Notes under the pieces: model-generated
What the model was told of the DNA's origin: nothing
What the model saw: only the letters and a program-made list of their open reading frames with translations
Database searches by the model: none
In this document: positions 9,398-18,690 of the stretch, piece by piece
Position numbering within the stretch: the first letter of the stretch is position 1
Layout: each line of letters begins with the position of its first letter
NCBI GenBank assembly: GCA_017544935.1
Contig: JAFYDF010000093.1
Span: 1 to 52,750, forward strand
Direction: 5' to 3'
Length of the DNA stretch: 52,750 bases
Origin: Clostridia bacterium
GTDB taxonomy: Bacteria; Bacillota; Clostridia; Christensenellales; Aristaeellaceae
Translations under genes and position numbers: made by a program

Positions 9398-10084
9398 TTA
9401 TTTGCCTCCTTCGGTGCGCTGTGCGGGCTTCTTCGCCTGCGGCAGGACCTGACCCTTGTAGATCCACACCTTGACACCCAGACGGCCATAAGTCGTCTTG
9501 GCTTCGGCGAAGCCATAGTCGATGTTAGCGCGCAGCGTCTGCAGCGGGATGGAACCTTCATGGTACTGCTCGCTGCGGGCGATGTCCGCGCCGTTCAGAC
9601 GGCCGGAGACGGCCACCTTGATACCCTTGGCAGCCTCGCCGCCCTTCATGGGGCGCATGGCGCGCTGGATACTCTGCTTCATCGCGCGGCGGAAAGCAAT
9701 GCGCTTTTCCAGCTGCTGTGCGATGTTTTCGGCCACGAGCTGAGCATCGGTGTCAGGAGATTTGATCTCCATGACGTTGATGTTGCAGGGATGGCCAAGG
9801 AACTTTTCGACATCTGCCTTCAGATCCTCGATGCCCTTGCCGCCGCGGCCAATGATCATGCCGGGCTTGCCGGTGAACACATTAACGGTCATGCGGGCAG
9901 CATCGGAACGCTCGATATCGATGCGGCTGATGCCAGTTGCGTAGTACTTCTGCTTCAGCATTTCGCGCAGCTTGTGATCCTCGATGAGGTGGTTCGCGAA
10001 ATCCTTCTTATCGGCATACCAGCGCGTGCTCCAGTCGAAAATCACGCCAACGCGCGCGCCATGCGGATTAACTTTCTGACCCAT
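9398..10084 (-). CDS. rpsC: 30S ribosomal protein S3
   Basis: A 228-aa protein, [20 protein letters not shown]. The KH domain carries [20 protein letters not shown], and the C-terminal domain [20 protein letters not shown] followed by [20 protein letters not shown]. Lines the mRNA entry channel with S4 and S5 and contributes to helicase activity of the ribosome. 17 nt after rplV. Confidence 0.97.
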   Translation of the reverse strand: MGQKVNPHGARVGVIFDWSTRWYADKKDFANHLIEDHKLREMLKQKYYATGISRIDIERSDAARMTVNVFTGKPGMIIGRGGKGIEDLKADVEKFLGHPCNINVMEIKSPDTDAQLVAENIAQQLEKRIAFRRAMKQSIQRAMRPMKGGEAAKGIKVAVSGRLNGADIARSEQYHEGSIPLQTLRANIDYGFAEAKTTYGRLGVKVWIYKGQVLPQAKKPAQRTEGGK

Positions 10085-10101
10085 TCGGAAACCTCCCTCT
10101 C

Positions 10102-10488
10102 TTACTTCTTCTCGTCCAAGATCACGCTGATGTGGCTGGTGCGGCGCAGCATCGGGGAAGCCGAGCCACGGCTGCGGGCTACATAGCGCTTGAGAGTGGG
10201 GCCGGGGTTCGCGTACACCTCAGCCACGTACAGCGAGCTGCGATCCATTTCCTGGTTATTCACGGCGTTGGCCACCGCGCTAGAAAGCAGCTTGTACACC
10301 ACAGGCGAAGCCGCCTTGGGGGTGTACTGCAAGATCGCTAGAGCGTCATCCACGTTCTTGCCGCGGATCAGGTCGATTACGATCTTGACCTTGCTAGGAG
10401 AGATGCGAACGTGCTTGATGTGGGCCTGCGGACGCTTGTCGCGCGTTTCAGCGCGGTTGCGGCCCTTTTCACGGGTATTGGTTGCCAT
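10102..10488 (-). CDS. rplV: 50S ribosomal protein L22
   Basis: A 128-aa protein. A basic N-terminal extension of about 20 residues ([20 protein letters not shown]) precedes the L22 fold: [20 protein letters not shown], then [20 protein letters not shown] and the tunnel-lining hairpin [20 protein letters not shown]. Lines the exit-tunnel constriction with L4. The extension is longer than in many homologues. Confidence 0.97.
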   Translation of the reverse strand: MATNTREKGRNRAETRDKRPQAHIKHVRISPSKVKIVIDLIRGKNVDDALAILQYTPKAASPVVYKLLSSAVANAVNNQEMDRSSLYVAEVYANPGPTLKRYVARSRGSASPMLRRTSHISVILDEKK

Positions 10489-10507
10489 ACTTCACTCTCT
10501 CCTTCCC

Positions 10508-10780
10508 TTATTTCGTGCTCTTTTCGCCGGCGTGACCGCGGAAGGTGCGCGTGGGGGCGAACTCGCCCAGCTTGTGACCGACCATGTCTTCGGTAACGTA
10601 GACCGGAACATGCTTGCGGCCGTCATGCACAGCGATGGTATGTCCGACGAAGGCCGGGAAAATGGTGGAAGAACGGGACCAAGTCTTCAGCACGGCCTTC
10701 TTCCCCGTTTTATTCATCTCCTGGATGCGCTTAAGCAGCGCTTCCTGGATATAGGGGCCTTTCTTGACGGAACGGCTCAT
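10508..10780 (-). CDS. rpsS: 30S ribosomal protein S19
   Basis: A 90-aa protein, [20 protein letters not shown], with [20 protein letters not shown] and [20 protein letters not shown] followed by FRGHAG. Head protein that forms a heterodimer with S13. 23 nt after rplB. Confidence 0.97.
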   Translation of the reverse strand: MSRSVKKGPYIQEALLKRIQEMNKTGKKAVLKTWSRSSTIFPAFVGHTIAVHDGRKHVPVYVTEDMVGHKLGEFAPTRTFRGHAGEKSTK

Positions 10781-10803
10781 ATTTCAGATTGCCTCCTTCG
10801 CTC

Positions 10804-11637
10804 TTACTTCTTGCCCGCGCGCTTGACGATCAGGCGGTTGGAATACTTCTTGTGCTTGCGGGTCTTGAAGCCCAGAGCGGGCTTGCCCCACGGGGTAACA
10901 GGTGCCGGCATACCGACAGGGCTCTTGCCCTCGCCGCCGCCGTGCGGATGGTCGCAGGGGTTCATGACCACGCCGCGGACTGTCGGGCGGATGCCCATGT
11001 GGCGGGTGCGGCCGGCCTTGCCGATGCGCACGTTCTCGTGATCAGTGTTGCCCACGGTACCGATGGTAGCATAGGCATTCATGGGAACCTTGCGAACCTC
11101 GCCGGAGGGCAGACGCACCTGAGCGTATTCACCCTCTTTGGCCATCAGCTGCGCATAGGCGCCGGCAGAACGGACCATCTGGCCGCCACGGCCGGGCTTG
11201 AGCTCCACATTGTGGATCAGCGTACCGACGGGGATGTTCGCGATGGGCAGCGCGTTGCCGGGCTTGATGTCAGCTTCGGCGCTGGAGATCACGGTGTCGC
11301 CCACGTTCAGGCCCAGAGGCGCCAGGATGTAGCGCTTCTCGCCATCCGCGTAGTTAAGCAGCGCGATGAAAGCACTGCGGTTGGGATCGTACTCGATCGC
11401 CGCCACCTTGGCGGGGATATCACGCTTTTCGCGCTTGAAGTCGATGATGCGGTACTTGACCTTGTTGCCGCCGCCCTGATGACGAACGGTGATCTTTCCC
11501 TGGCTGTTGCGGCCCGCATTCTTCTTCAGATACTCAGTCAGGCTCTTCTCGGGGGTCTTCTTGGTGATCTCCTCGAAAGTCAGCACGGACATATGGCGGC
11601 GGGCGGCCGAAGTCGGCTTATAAACTCTAATTGCCAT
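10804..11637 (-). CDS. rplB: 50S ribosomal protein L2
   Basis: A 277-aa protein, [20 protein letters not shown]. Contains the OB and SH3-like domains and the conserved C-terminal region with [20 protein letters not shown], including the functionally important histidine of the HPHGGGEG loop near the peptidyl transferase centre, then [20 protein letters not shown]. 17 nt after rplW. Confidence 0.98.
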   Translation of the reverse strand: MAIRVYKPTSAARRHMSVLTFEEITKKTPEKSLTEYLKKNAGRNSQGKITVRHQGGGNKVKYRIIDFKREKRDIPAKVAAIEYDPNRSAFIALLNYADGEKRYILAPLGLNVGDTVISSAEADIKPGNALPIANIPVGTLIHNVELKPGRGGQMVRSAGAYAQLMAKEGEYAQVRLPSGEVRKVPMNAYATIGTVGNTDHENVRIGKAGRTRHMGIRPTVRGVVMNPCDHPHGGGEGKSPVGMPAPVTPWGKPALGFKTRKHKKYSNRLIVKRAGKK

Positions 11638-11654
11638 TTTGCTTCTCCTCCCTA

Positions 11655-11951
11655 TTAAGCCATGCCTTCAAAGAACGCGATAGGCTTGCTGTCTTCGGTC
11701 AGCTTCACGTAGGCCTTTTTCACCTCAGCCGTACGGCCCTGGTGGATGCCCTGGCGCTTCATCTTACCGATGGGGCGCATGGTGTTGACCTTTTCTACCT
11801 TGATGCCTTCGAAGACGGATTCAAGCGCCTGCTTGATCTCAGTCTTGTTGGCATTGATGGCTACTTCGAATACGTAGCGCTTTTCCTCGATGCCGTCGTA
11901 GCCCTTTTCGGTCAGGACGGGGCGAAGGATGATATCATGAGCATTCTTCAT
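11655..11951 (-). CDS. rplW: 50S ribosomal protein L23
   Basis: A 98-aa protein, [20 protein letters not shown], with KYVFEV-like [20 protein letters not shown] and [20 protein letters not shown]. Main docking site at the tunnel exit for trigger factor (tig is encoded nearby at 15216) and SRP. The ATG overlaps the rplD stop by one base (ATGA), indicating coupled translation. Confidence 0.97.
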   Translation of the reverse strand: MKNAHDIILRPVLTEKGYDGIEEKRYVFEVAINANKTEIKQALESVFEGIKVEKVNTMRPIGKMKRQGIHQGRTAEVKKAYVKLTEDSKPIAFFEGMA

Positions 11952-12574
11952 CAGGCATACACCTCCTGAATGTTCTCCATCGCCGCGCGGGTAACGATCA
12001 GCTTGTCAGCGCGCAGGATATCGTACACATTGAGGGTGTTGACATAGCTGTCATCCAGCAGAGCCAGGTTCTTGGTGGCGCGGATGATGCTCTCATCGCG
12101 GCCTTCCAGGACCAGCAGGCTGCGCTTTTCGACCTTCAGGGCCTTCAGCAGCTGGGCGGCAAACTTCGTCTTGACTTCCTCGAACTTGATCTGGTCCACT
12201 ACCAGGATGGCGCCATCGTTGAACTTCTCGGTCAGAGCGCTCTTCATGGCCAGGCGGCGGACTTTCTTAGGTACATTGATGACATAGTCACGGGGCTGGG
12301 GAGCGAACACCACGCCGCCGTGTGCGAACTGGGGAGCACGGTTGCCATGATGGCGTGCATTACCGGTGCCCTTCTGGCGATAGATCTTACGGCCGCCGCC
12401 GCGTACCATGCCGCGAGTCAGCGCGCTCTGAGTGCCCTGACGCTTGTTGGCAAGGATGGAGCGGACGACCAGATGCATGGCGGGTACGTTGGGCTCAACG
12501 GCGAAGATCTCGTCTTTGAGCTGCATTTCGCCAACGTTGGCGCCCTGCATGTTCAGCACTTGAATACTGGGCAT
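11951..12574 (-). CDS. rplD: 50S ribosomal protein L4
   Basis: A 207-aa protein starting MPSIQVLNMQGANVGEMQLK. A 36-codon in-frame extension exists upstream, but the ATG at 12574 carries GGAGGAACAAACG and fits the family. The tunnel loop contains RQGTQSALTRGMVRGGGRKI and QKGTGNARHHGNRAPQFAHG. In E. coli L4 also represses the S10 operon through the leader; whether that applies to the leader here is unknown. Confidence 0.97.
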   Translation of the reverse strand: MPSIQVLNMQGANVGEMQLKDEIFAVEPNVPAMHLVVRSILANKRQGTQSALTRGMVRGGGRKIYRQKGTGNARHHGNRAPQFAHGGVVFAPQPRDYVINVPKKVRRLAMKSALTEKFNDGAILVVDQIKFEEVKTKFAAQLLKALKVEKRSLLVLEGRDESIIRATKNLALLDDSYVNTLNVYDILRADKLIVTRAAMENIQEVYA

Positions 12575-12593
12575 AATCGTTTGTTCCTCCTTA

Positions 12594-13235
12594 TCAGGCT
12601 TTGACGGCGTTGCGCACAAGCAGCAGACCGCCGTTGGGGCCGGGCACAGCACCGCGCACCAGCAGCAGATCGCGTTCCGCATCCACCTTGACTACCGTCA
12701 GGTTCTGGATGGTGATGCGCTCTACACCGTAGTGGCCGGCCATGTGCTTGTTCTTGAACACGCGGCTAGGATCGGAGTTAGCGCTCATGGAGCCGACGCC
12801 ACGATGATACTTGGAGCCGTGCGCCATGGGGCCAGTGTGCTGGTTCCAGCGGTAGATGGGGCCGGTGTAGCCGTGACCCTTGCTGGTTCCGGTAACGTCG
12901 ATCTTGTCGCCTTCGGCGAATACGTCGACTTTGACAACCTGACCCACTTCGTAGGAAGCAGCGTCTTCCAGCCGGAACTCACGCAGATAGCGCGTCGGCG
13001 CGACGCCCGCTTTCTTGAAGTGACCCGCTTCGGGCTTGTTGACCAGCTTTTCAGCACGCTTTTCGGCGTAGGTGTCGAAACCGAACTGAACTGCTTCGTA
13101 ACCGTCAGTTTCGTTGGTCTTCTTCTGCACCACGGTGCAGGGGCCCGCCTGAATGACGGTAACCGGGACCAGACTACCATCCGGCATAAAAATCTGGGTC
13201 ATACCGAGCTTCTTGCCCAGAATAGCTTTCTTCAT
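12594..13235 (-). CDS. rplC: 50S ribosomal protein L3
   Basis: A 213-aa protein, [20 protein letters not shown], with [40 protein letters not shown] and the conserved [20 protein letters not shown]. Assembly-initiating 50S protein whose central extension reaches the peptidyl transferase centre. 18 nt after rpsJ. Confidence 0.97.
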   Translation of the reverse strand: MKKAILGKKLGMTQIFMPDGSLVPVTVIQAGPCTVVQKKTNETDGYEAVQFGFDTYAEKRAEKLVNKPEAGHFKKAGVAPTRYLREFRLEDAASYEVGQVVKVDVFAEGDKIDVTGTSKGHGYTGPIYRWNQHTGPMAHGSKYHRGVGSMSANSDPSRVFKNKHMAGHYGVERITIQNLTVVKVDAERDLLLVRGAVPGPNGGLLLVRNAVKA

Positions 13236-13253
13236 GTCGTTTGTCCTCCTGCC

Positions 13254-13562
13254 TTACAGCTTGATTTCGATCTCGACGCCGGCGGGAAGATCAAGCTTCA
13301 TCATGGCGTCCACAGTGCGCTGGGTGGGATTGTGGATATCGATCAGACGCTTGTGAGTGCGGCGCTCGAACTGCTCACGGCTGTCCTTATACTTGTGGGG
13401 CGCACGCAGGATCGTAACGATCTCCTTCTCAGTGGGGAGCGGGATCGGGCCGGCAACCTGGGCTCCAGTGCGCTTTGCGGTCTCAACGATGCGCTCCGCG
13501 CTGCGGTCGATCAGGTTGTGCTCGTAAGCCTTGAGCTTAATACGGATTTTCTGGTTGGCCAT
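13254..13562 (-). CDS. rpsJ: 30S ribosomal protein S10
   Basis: A 102-aa protein, [20 protein letters not shown], with [20 protein letters not shown] and [20 protein letters not shown], the loop that contacts the 3' domain of 16S rRNA and in general NusB/NusG. First gene of the S10-spc-alpha cluster. An AGGAGG site precedes it, below a leader of about 235 nt. Confidence 0.98.
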   Translation of the reverse strand: MANQKIRIKLKAYEHNLIDRSAERIVETAKRTGAQVAGPIPLPTEKEIVTILRAPHKYKDSREQFERRTHKRLIDIHNPTQRTVDAMMKLDLPAGVEIEIKL

Positions 13563-13797
13563 CTTTTTTCCTCCTAATGATTTCGTACTCGCGGTCCGAG
13601 GGGGGAGTATCCATGGCGGATGGTCTTCCGCGCAGTCGGTAGGCCTTCTTCCGCCGGATCCCTCTTTCCATCCTTCCCTTTTCGCATGGTCGGCGCCGGG
13701 AAGTGTGAGTCCGTTGCCCGGTCATGCCGGGCTGGTCCGCCGCAATTACCCGCCAAGGCCGGGCGGCAACTTGCAGTTTCATCCCATAAACAGACAA
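13563..13797 (-). promoter_or_regulatory. Structured 5' leader of the S10 operon
   Basis: Between the promoter and rpsJ lies about 235 nt of GC-rich untranslated sequence. Minus-strand RNA can form CCGCC/GGCGG (13750-13767) and GCCCGG-CATGA-CCGGGC (13716-13732), plus smaller stems downstream. There is no U-run after any stem. A small reading frame crosses it but starts upstream of the predicted transcription start, so it is not called. This covers the proximal half of the 534-nt gene-free stretch 13563-14096. A regulatory role is inferred from length and structure only. Confidence 0.45.
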
Positions 13798-13804
13798 CGC
13801 TCTG

Positions 13805-13833
13805 ATTATAAAGCATCTTTCAAGAGAATGCAA
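13805..13833 (-). promoter_or_regulatory. S10 operon promoter with A/T-rich upstream element
   Basis: Minus strand: TTGCAT (13828-13833), 17-bp spacer, TATAAT (13805-13810). The -10 is perfect and the -35 matches at three of six. About 60 bp of oligo-A/T tracts (13836-13900) lie immediately upstream, like the UP elements of strong rRNA and r-protein promoters. Predicted start near 13797. Confidence 0.75.
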
Positions 13834-14015
13834 TAGTCTTTTTTCATTTTTTCCCCCTTTTTTTGATCTTTTTTCCTGAAAAAACGGCTAAAAACCTCGT
13901 TTTTTTAGTAGTCATTTTTCTTCATCGTGTCCACGTAAGCGTGCGTCTCATTTGTTCGGGTTTTTGGGGTATGTCGCATCCAGAGGTATGAATTATGGCA
14001 CGATTTGGGCAGAAT

Positions 14016-14044
14016 TTGACGCTGTCTTTTTCATTATTTATAAT
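14016..14044 (+). promoter_or_regulatory. Promoter of the E2-like gene
   Basis: TTGACG (14016-14021), 17-bp spacer, TATAAT (14039-14044). Predicted start near 14051, which supports a translation start at 14097 and excludes the upstream ATG at 13995. Confidence 0.8.
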
Positions 14045-14096
14045 TATCACGATCCTGCGCAGTGCGGGAAGTACATATTCAGAGAGGATGCTTTCA

Positions 14097-15020
14097 ATGT
14101 TTGGTCATCGTGCAGACGGACATCTCATAAAGGAAATCGATCCCATCATCGCGCTTACCCCCTACCTCATGCCTATGCGCTGCGACGCGCAGGTCTTTTC
14201 GGATTACAAACTTGATTTCGAAAAGCTTGCCCGCTATATCGTTGCTAAGGCTGACGAAGGCTATAAGATCACATTCATGGAGATCATCATCGCAGCTTAT
14301 GTGCGCACTGTATCACAGCTGCCCGAGCTGAACCGCTTTATTGCGAACAAGCGTCTGTACGCCCGTAACCAGCTGGTCGTCTCCTTTGCCCTGCTTCAAA
14401 ATTCTTCGGACAACAAGATTGCCGAAAACACCACGAAGTGCTTCTTCGATCCTGCTGATACTATATATGATGTAGCAGACCGCATCAGTGAAACGATTGA
14501 GCGCTGCCGCAAAGAAGACGCAGACAACAGCACCATGAAAATCGCCAAGCTGTTGCTGCGCCCTATTCTTGCCAACATCGTCGTGAGCTTTGCTCGTCTG
14601 ACAGATCGTTATGGCATTCTGCCTCGCTATATTCTAAATGCAAGTCCCTTCCACACCAGCATGTTCATCACCAACCTGGCTTCAATCGGTATGCCTGCGG
14701 TACAGCATCATATCTATAACTTTGGTACCTGCTCACAGTTTATCTCCATTGGTTCTGTAGAACGCACCACCCAGGTGGACGCCAAGGGCAACGTAACTCG
14801 CAAGCGTCTGCTCCCCCTCGGTCTTGTCTGCGATGAGCGCATTGCAGAAGGCGCGATGTATGCAAAGATGCTGGCGCTGATGGGTAAGATTCTCAATGAC
14901 CCCGAGCAGCTTGAAACGCCGCCTGCCAAAGTTTATTATGACGAAGGTCATGAGTATCATCTGCCCAAGCCCAAACACCGCATATTTAAAAAGAAGGAAA
15001 GCGATCCTCAGAACGCTTAA
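14097..15020 (+). CDS. Stand-alone 2-oxoacid dehydrogenase E2-like acyltransferase domain protein
   Basis: A 307-aa protein resembling the chloramphenicol-acetyltransferase-like catalytic domain of E2 enzymes, without the lipoyl and peripheral-subunit domains. Residues 59-101 (TFMEIIIAAYVRTVSQLPEL, then NRFIANKRLY and VVSFALL) and 182-222 (ASPFHTSMFITNLASIGMPA, then YNFGT) follow the E2 core pattern. The catalytic DHRxxDG signature is replaced by CDERIAEG at 245-252, so the His and Asp are Glu; classical acyltransferase activity is doubtful. The start at 14097 follows AGAGAGGA and lies below the promoter. Monocistronic, divergent from the S10 operon. The substrate is unknown. Confidence 0.75.
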   Translation: MFGHRADGHLIKEIDPIIALTPYLMPMRCDAQVFSDYKLDFEKLARYIVAKADEGYKITFMEIIIAAYVRTVSQLPELNRFIANKRLYARNQLVVSFALLQNSSDNKIAENTTKCFFDPADTIYDVADRISETIERCRKEDADNSTMKIAKLLLRPILANIVVSFARLTDRYGILPRYILNASPFHTSMFITNLASIGMPAVQHHIYNFGTCSQFISIGSVERTTQVDAKGNVTRKRLLPLGLVCDERIAEGAMYAKMLALMGKILNDPEQLETPPAKVYYDEGHEYHLPKPKHRIFKKKESDPQNA

Positions 15021-15031
15021 TCGTGCTTTTG

Positions 15032-15062
15032 ATCCGCCGCCCACCGCGGCGGATTCCTTTTC
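15032..15062 (+). terminator. Rho-independent terminator of the E2-like gene
   Basis: ATCCGCCGC (15032-15040), loop CCACC, GCGGCGGAT (15046-15054), then TCCTTTTCT. Perfect 9-bp stem 11 nt after the stop codon. Confidence 0.85.
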
Positions 15063-15115
15063 TGTAACAAGGATCGGTTTTACACAAAAATGCCCGATTT
15101 TGCCATGTTCATGGC

Positions 15116-15144
15116 TTGCAATGGGATATTCTGTATGCTATAAT
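15116..15144 (+). promoter_or_regulatory. Promoter of tig
   Basis: TTGCAA (15116-15121), 17-bp spacer, TATAAT (15139-15144) with an extended -10 TG at 15136-15137. Predicted start near 15151, about 65 nt before the tig ATG. Confidence 0.8.
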
Positions 15145-15215
15145 ACAATACTGCGTGCGAACAGGCAGAAGTGCCGCATGCATACTGATCGTAACTGATC
15201 GCGAGGAGGATCAAC

Positions 15216-16604
15216 ATGTCTTACACCGTCGAAAAAATCTCCGGTAACAAAGTTAAGCTTACATTCGTAGAGAGTGCCGAAGCTTTTGACGCAGCAATGC
15301 AGAAAGCCTATCTGAAGAACCGCGGCAAAATCAATGTCCCCGGTTTCCGCAAGGGCAAGGCTCCGCGCAAGCTGATTGAGAACATGTACGGCGAGTCCGT
15401 ATTCTATGACGATGCTTTTGAGATCGTCGCTCAACCCGCTTATGACGAAGCACTCAAGGCTGATGCGATTGCCGCCGTAGATCGTCCCGAAGTGGACATC
15501 CAGCAGATCGGCGCCGGCCAGGAGCTGAAGTTCACCATCGAAGTCTTTGTCAAGCCGGATATCACCTTGGGTGAATACAAGGGTGTAGCGGTGGAAAAGA
15601 ACGTTCAGCCTGTGACCGAGGAAGCAATCAACGCCCGCATCGACAGCGATGTGGAGCGCGCCAGCACCACCCAGGACGTAACTGACCGCCCCGTGCAGGC
15701 TCAGGATACAGTCAATCTGGACTATGCCGGCAGCGTGGATGGAGTACCTTTTGAAGGCGGCACTGCTCAGGGACAGACCCTGGTAATCGGCAGCAACACC
15801 TTCATTCCCGGTTTCGAAGATCAGATGATTGGCATGTCCATCGGCGAAGAAAAGGATCTGCAGGTCAAGTTCCCCGAACAGTACCATGCTGAAGAACTGG
15901 CTGGTAAAGACGCTGTGTTCCATGTCAAAGTAAACGGCATCCAGGAAAAGATCAAGCCCGAACTGGATGATGACTTTGCCGCCGACGTCAGCGAATTTGA
16001 TACCTTCGCTGCCTACCGTCAGAACATCGTCGATACGCTGGAAAAGAATGCCTCCGAGCGTGCGGAGTCCGAGCTGGAAGATGCACTGGTGCAGAAAGTG
16101 GTTGATGCTGCTGACTGCGACATTCCCAATGCCATGATTGAAGACGAGATCACTTCCATGCTGCGCGAAATGGAAATGCGCATGGCTTACCAGGGGCTGC
16201 GCTTTGAGGATTACCTCAAGTATACCGGCCAGACAATGGATCAGCTGCGTGAGCAGTACAAGAGTGAAGCCACTAACCGCGTAAAGACCCAACTCGTTCT
16301 GGAAGCTGTTGCCAAGGCCGAGAGCATTGAGCCTACTGAGGAAGACATCGAGGCCACCTATGCCGACCAGGCGAAGCGCATGAACCGCGAAGTTGAGGAG
16401 TTCAAGGCCTCTCTTTCTGACGGTCAGAAAGCCTACCTGAAGGAGACTGCTGGCATCAAGAAGACTATTGACTTCCTGAAGGCAAATGCTGTCATCACCG
16501 AGAAGGTTGCTGAGAAGGCCGAAGAAAAACCCGCCAAGAAGCCGCGCAAGAAGAAGGCCGCCGATAAGGCAGAGGATACTGCGGAAGAAAAGGGCGAGGA
16601 GTAA
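15216..16604 (+). CDS. tig: Trigger factor (ribosome-associated chaperone and prolyl isomerase)
   Basis: A 462-aa three-domain protein that binds L23 at the tunnel exit and shields nascent chains. The N-terminal domain contains the ribosome-docking loop GFRKGKAPRKL (43-53). The FKBP-type isomerase domain spans about 160-245 (VNLDYAGSVDGVPFEGGTAQ, then GFEDQMIGM). The helical C-terminal chaperone arms follow. A low-complexity Lys/Glu/Ala tail of about 35 residues (EKVAEKAEEKPAKKPRKKKA and onward) extends past the usual end of the family. GAGGAGG site before the ATG. Followed by clpP and clpX, a conserved arrangement. Confidence 0.97.
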   Translation: MSYTVEKISGNKVKLTFVESAEAFDAAMQKAYLKNRGKINVPGFRKGKAPRKLIENMYGESVFYDDAFEIVAQPAYDEALKADAIAAVDRPEVDIQQIGAGQELKFTIEVFVKPDITLGEYKGVAVEKNVQPVTEEAINARIDSDVERASTTQDVTDRPVQAQDTVNLDYAGSVDGVPFEGGTAQGQTLVIGSNTFIPGFEDQMIGMSIGEEKDLQVKFPEQYHAEELAGKDAVFHVKVNGIQEKIKPELDDDFAADVSEFDTFAAYRQNIVDTLEKNASERAESELEDALVQKVVDAADCDIPNAMIEDEITSMLREMEMRMAYQGLRFEDYLKYTGQTMDQLREQYKSEATNRVKTQLVLEAVAKAESIEPTEEDIEATYADQAKRMNREVEEFKASLSDGQKAYLKETAGIKKTIDFLKANAVITEKVAEKAEEKPAKKPRKKKAADKAEDTAEEKGEE

Positions 16605-16616
16605 TATTCGCACTGA

Positions 16617-16676
16617 AAAGGGCTTGCACTGCGTCGGCGTATGATACGTTCGGCCAGGTTGTCAAGCCCTTTCTTT
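16617..16676 (+). terminator. Long-loop hairpin between tig and clpP (terminator or attenuator)
   Basis: AAAGGGCTTG (16617-16626) pairs perfectly with CAAGCCCTTT (16663-16672), leaving a 36-nt loop that can fold further; CTTTAT follows. It ends 31 nt before the clpP ATG and no clear clpP promoter was found, so partial read-through from tig is likely. Confidence 0.6.
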
Positions 16677-16703
16677 ATAAAATCGACCCATGGAGGAAAA
16701 CAA

Positions 16704-17303
16704 ATGAGCATTCTTATTCCTAATGTTGTAGAACGCACCAGCAACGGTGAGCGCGGTTATGACCTCTATTCCCGTTTGCTCAAAGACCGTATTATTTTTC
16801 TTGCCGACGAAATCACCGATCAGGTGGCCAACATCGTTGTCGCACAGCTTTTGTTCCTGGAAATGGATAATCCCGACGCTGATATCTCGCTGTATATCAA
16901 TAGCCCCGGCGGTTCAGTGACCGCAGGTATGGCCATTTATGACACGATGAATTATGTCAAGTGCGATGTCCGTACTGTATGCATCGGCATGGCCGCCAGC
17001 ATGGGCGCTTTCCTGCTGATGGCGGGCGAAAAAGGCAAGCGTCTGGCTCTCCCCAACAGCGAGATCATGATCCATCAGCCTTTAGGTGGTGCCAGCGGAC
17101 AGGCCACTGACGTGGAGATCCGAGCAAGATGGCTCCTGAAGACCAAAGACAAGATGCTGCGCATGATGAGCGAAATGACCGGCCAGCCTGAAGACAAACT
17201 GCGTATTGACTGCGAGCGCGACTATTTCATGTCCGCAGAAGAAGCACTGGAATATGGCGTAATTGACAGCATCTACTCTCCCCGCAAGAAGAACAATGCC
17301 TGA
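16704..17303 (+). CDS. clpP: ATP-dependent Clp protease proteolytic subunit
   Basis: A 199-aa serine protease forming the double-heptamer chamber fed by ClpX. Starts [20 protein letters not shown] after TGGAGG; the frame is open 21 codons upstream without a ribosome-binding site. Catalytic triad: S99 (GMAASMGAF), H124 (MIHQPLGG) and D173 ([12 protein letters not shown]). SINSP-like [19 protein letters not shown] supplies the oxyanion region. Ends 8 nt before clpX. Confidence 0.98.
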   Translation: MSILIPNVVERTSNGERGYDLYSRLLKDRIIFLADEITDQVANIVVAQLLFLEMDNPDADISLYINSPGGSVTAGMAIYDTMNYVKCDVRTVCIGMAASMGAFLLMAGEKGKRLALPNSEIMIHQPLGGASGQATDVEIRARWLLKTKDKMLRMMSEMTGQPEDKLRIDCERDYFMSAEEALEYGVIDSIYSPRKKNNA

Positions 17304-17311
17304 GGTACAAT

Positions 17312-18622
17312 ATGGCCAAGGATGATTTCACTACCCGCAAGCTGCACCGTTGCAGCTTCTGCGGAAAAACGCAAGATCAGGTACGCCGGCTGATTGCCGG
17401 CCCGAATGCATTCATTTGCAATGAATGCATCATGCTGTGCCGCGATATCATCGACGACGATGTGGTTTCTACCATGAACGCCGCCGTCAAAAACGCGCCG
17501 ATCCCCCTGCCCAGCGAAATGAAAGCTGTACTGGACGAGTATGTGATTGGTCAGGAAGCCGCAAAGCGCACCTTGTGTGTTGCAGTATACAACCACTATA
17601 AGCGTATCAGCGCTCCTCCCAAAGCTGGCGATGTGGAACTTCAGAAGTCCAATATTCTGATGGTCGGTCCGACCGGCTGCGGCAAGACGTATCTGGCGCA
17701 GACACTCGCACGCGTTCTGAATGTGCCTTTTGCCATTGCAGATGCTACTGCGCTTACTGAAGCCGGATATGTAGGCGAAGATGTAGAAAACATCCTGCTG
17801 CGCCTGATTCAGGCTGCTGATGGTGATATCCAGGCCGCACAGCGCGGTATCATCTATATTGACGAAATCGACAAGATTTCCAAAAAGAGTGAGAACGTCT
17901 CTATCACCCGCGATGTCAGCGGCGAAGGCGTGCAGCAGGCTCTGCTGAAGATCCTCGAAGGCACTGTTGCAAATGTTCCGCCCCAAGGCGGGCGTAAGCA
18001 TCCTCATCAGGAGTTCATGCAGATCGATACCACCAATATTCTCTTTATCTGCGGCGGTGCTTTCGATGGGCTTGCGCCTATGATCCAGCAGCGTATTGGT
18101 TCCCGTACCCTGGGCTTTGGTGCCAAGCTGAGTGGTGACAGTGCAGATGAACAGGACAGCATTCTCCGGCAGTTGCGTCCGGAAGACCTGATGAAGTACG
18201 GGCTGATTCCCGAGTTTGTCGGGCGTCTGCCTGTTGTCGTAACGCTCGATAAACTGGACGAAGCCGCGCTCGTACGGATCCTGACCGAGCCGAAGAATGC
18301 TCTTGTCAAACAGTATGCACGCTTGCTCGAACTGGACGGTGTGGAGCTGTCCTTCGATCCGGATGCCTTGAACGCGATCGCACATCTCGCGATGCAGCAG
18401 AAGAGTGGTGCCCGTGGGCTGCGTGCCATAATTGAACATGCACTACTGGATACCATGTTCGATCTGCCTTCACAGAAGGACGTGACCGCATGCCAGATCA
18501 CGCGTGATGTCATCACTGATGGAGCAAAGCCACAGCTGACCCGTGCCGCGCATGCGCCGCGGCTCCAGCGCGGGAACAAAAAAACCGCGGCACCGGAAAT
18601 GCCGCAATCGGATGCTGTTTAA
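17312..18622 (+). CDS. clpX: ATP-dependent Clp protease ATP-binding subunit ClpX
   Basis: A 436-aa AAA+ unfoldase. The N-terminal zinc domain has C14-x2-C17 and C36-x2-C39. Walker A GPTGCGKT is at 119-126, pore-loop GYVG at 152-155, Walker [10 protein letters not shown] at 180-188, and sensor/box motifs include [20 protein letters not shown]. The ClpP-contacting region is LGFGAKL, near residue 267. A C-terminal tail rich in Arg and Ala (residues 405-436) is longer than average. Co-transcribed with clpP. Its ribosome-binding site (TGAGGT) is weak. Confidence 0.98.
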   Translation: MAKDDFTTRKLHRCSFCGKTQDQVRRLIAGPNAFICNECIMLCRDIIDDDVVSTMNAAVKNAPIPLPSEMKAVLDEYVIGQEAAKRTLCVAVYNHYKRISAPPKAGDVELQKSNILMVGPTGCGKTYLAQTLARVLNVPFAIADATALTEAGYVGEDVENILLRLIQAADGDIQAAQRGIIYIDEIDKISKKSENVSITRDVSGEGVQQALLKILEGTVANVPPQGGRKHPHQEFMQIDTTNILFICGGAFDGLAPMIQQRIGSRTLGFGAKLSGDSADEQDSILRQLRPEDLMKYGLIPEFVGRLPVVVTLDKLDEAALVRILTEPKNALVKQYARLLELDGVELSFDPDALNAIAHLAMQQKSGARGLRAIIEHALLDTMFDLPSQKDVTACQITRDVITDGAKPQLTRAAHAPRLQRGNKKTAAPEMPQSDAV

Positions 18623-18633
18623 CTGCAACCGGT

Positions 18634-18677
18634 GAAAATAAAGAAGCCAGGCTATTGACCTGACTTCTTTTATTTTC
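18634..18677. terminator. Bidirectional terminator between clpX and the FakA-like gene
   Basis: GAAAATAAAGAAGCCAGG (18634-18651) pairs with CCTGACTTCTTTTATTTTC (18659-18677), with one mismatch and a short loop. The outer A and T runs provide a U-tract on both strands, serving clpX from the left and the convergent 83-aa gene from the right. Confidence 0.85.
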
Positions 18678-18690
18678 AATTTAGGCTTTA

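Noticed and set aside
12575-12682. Cys-rich 36-residue extension of L4
   Set aside because: It is the end of rplC read in another frame; the AGGAGG-supported ATG at 12574 matches the L4 family.
13574-13816. 80-aa open frame in the S10 leader as a leader peptide
   Set aside because: Its start codon lies at or before the -10 of the predicted promoter, so it would not be in the transcript, and there is no ribosome-binding site.
13860-13910. Terminator-like AAAAAACG...CGTTTTTT repeat upstream of the S10 promoter
   Set aside because: The stem is almost entirely A/T and no gene ends here; it is better explained as the A/T-rich upstream promoter element.
13995-14096. N-terminal extension of the E2-like protein with a hydrophobic segment (possible signal anchor)
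   Set aside because: The extension overlaps a near-consensus promoter (14016-14044) and lacks a ribosome-binding site; the family start fits 14097.
15138-16613. 491-aa open frame antisense to tig
   Set aside because: It lies entirely opposite a certain gene, has no ribosome-binding site and shows no recognisable domain; codon bias of tig keeps the opposite frame open.
17273-18439. 388-aa open frame antisense to clpX
   Set aside because: Complement of a well-conserved gene, no family features and no start signals.
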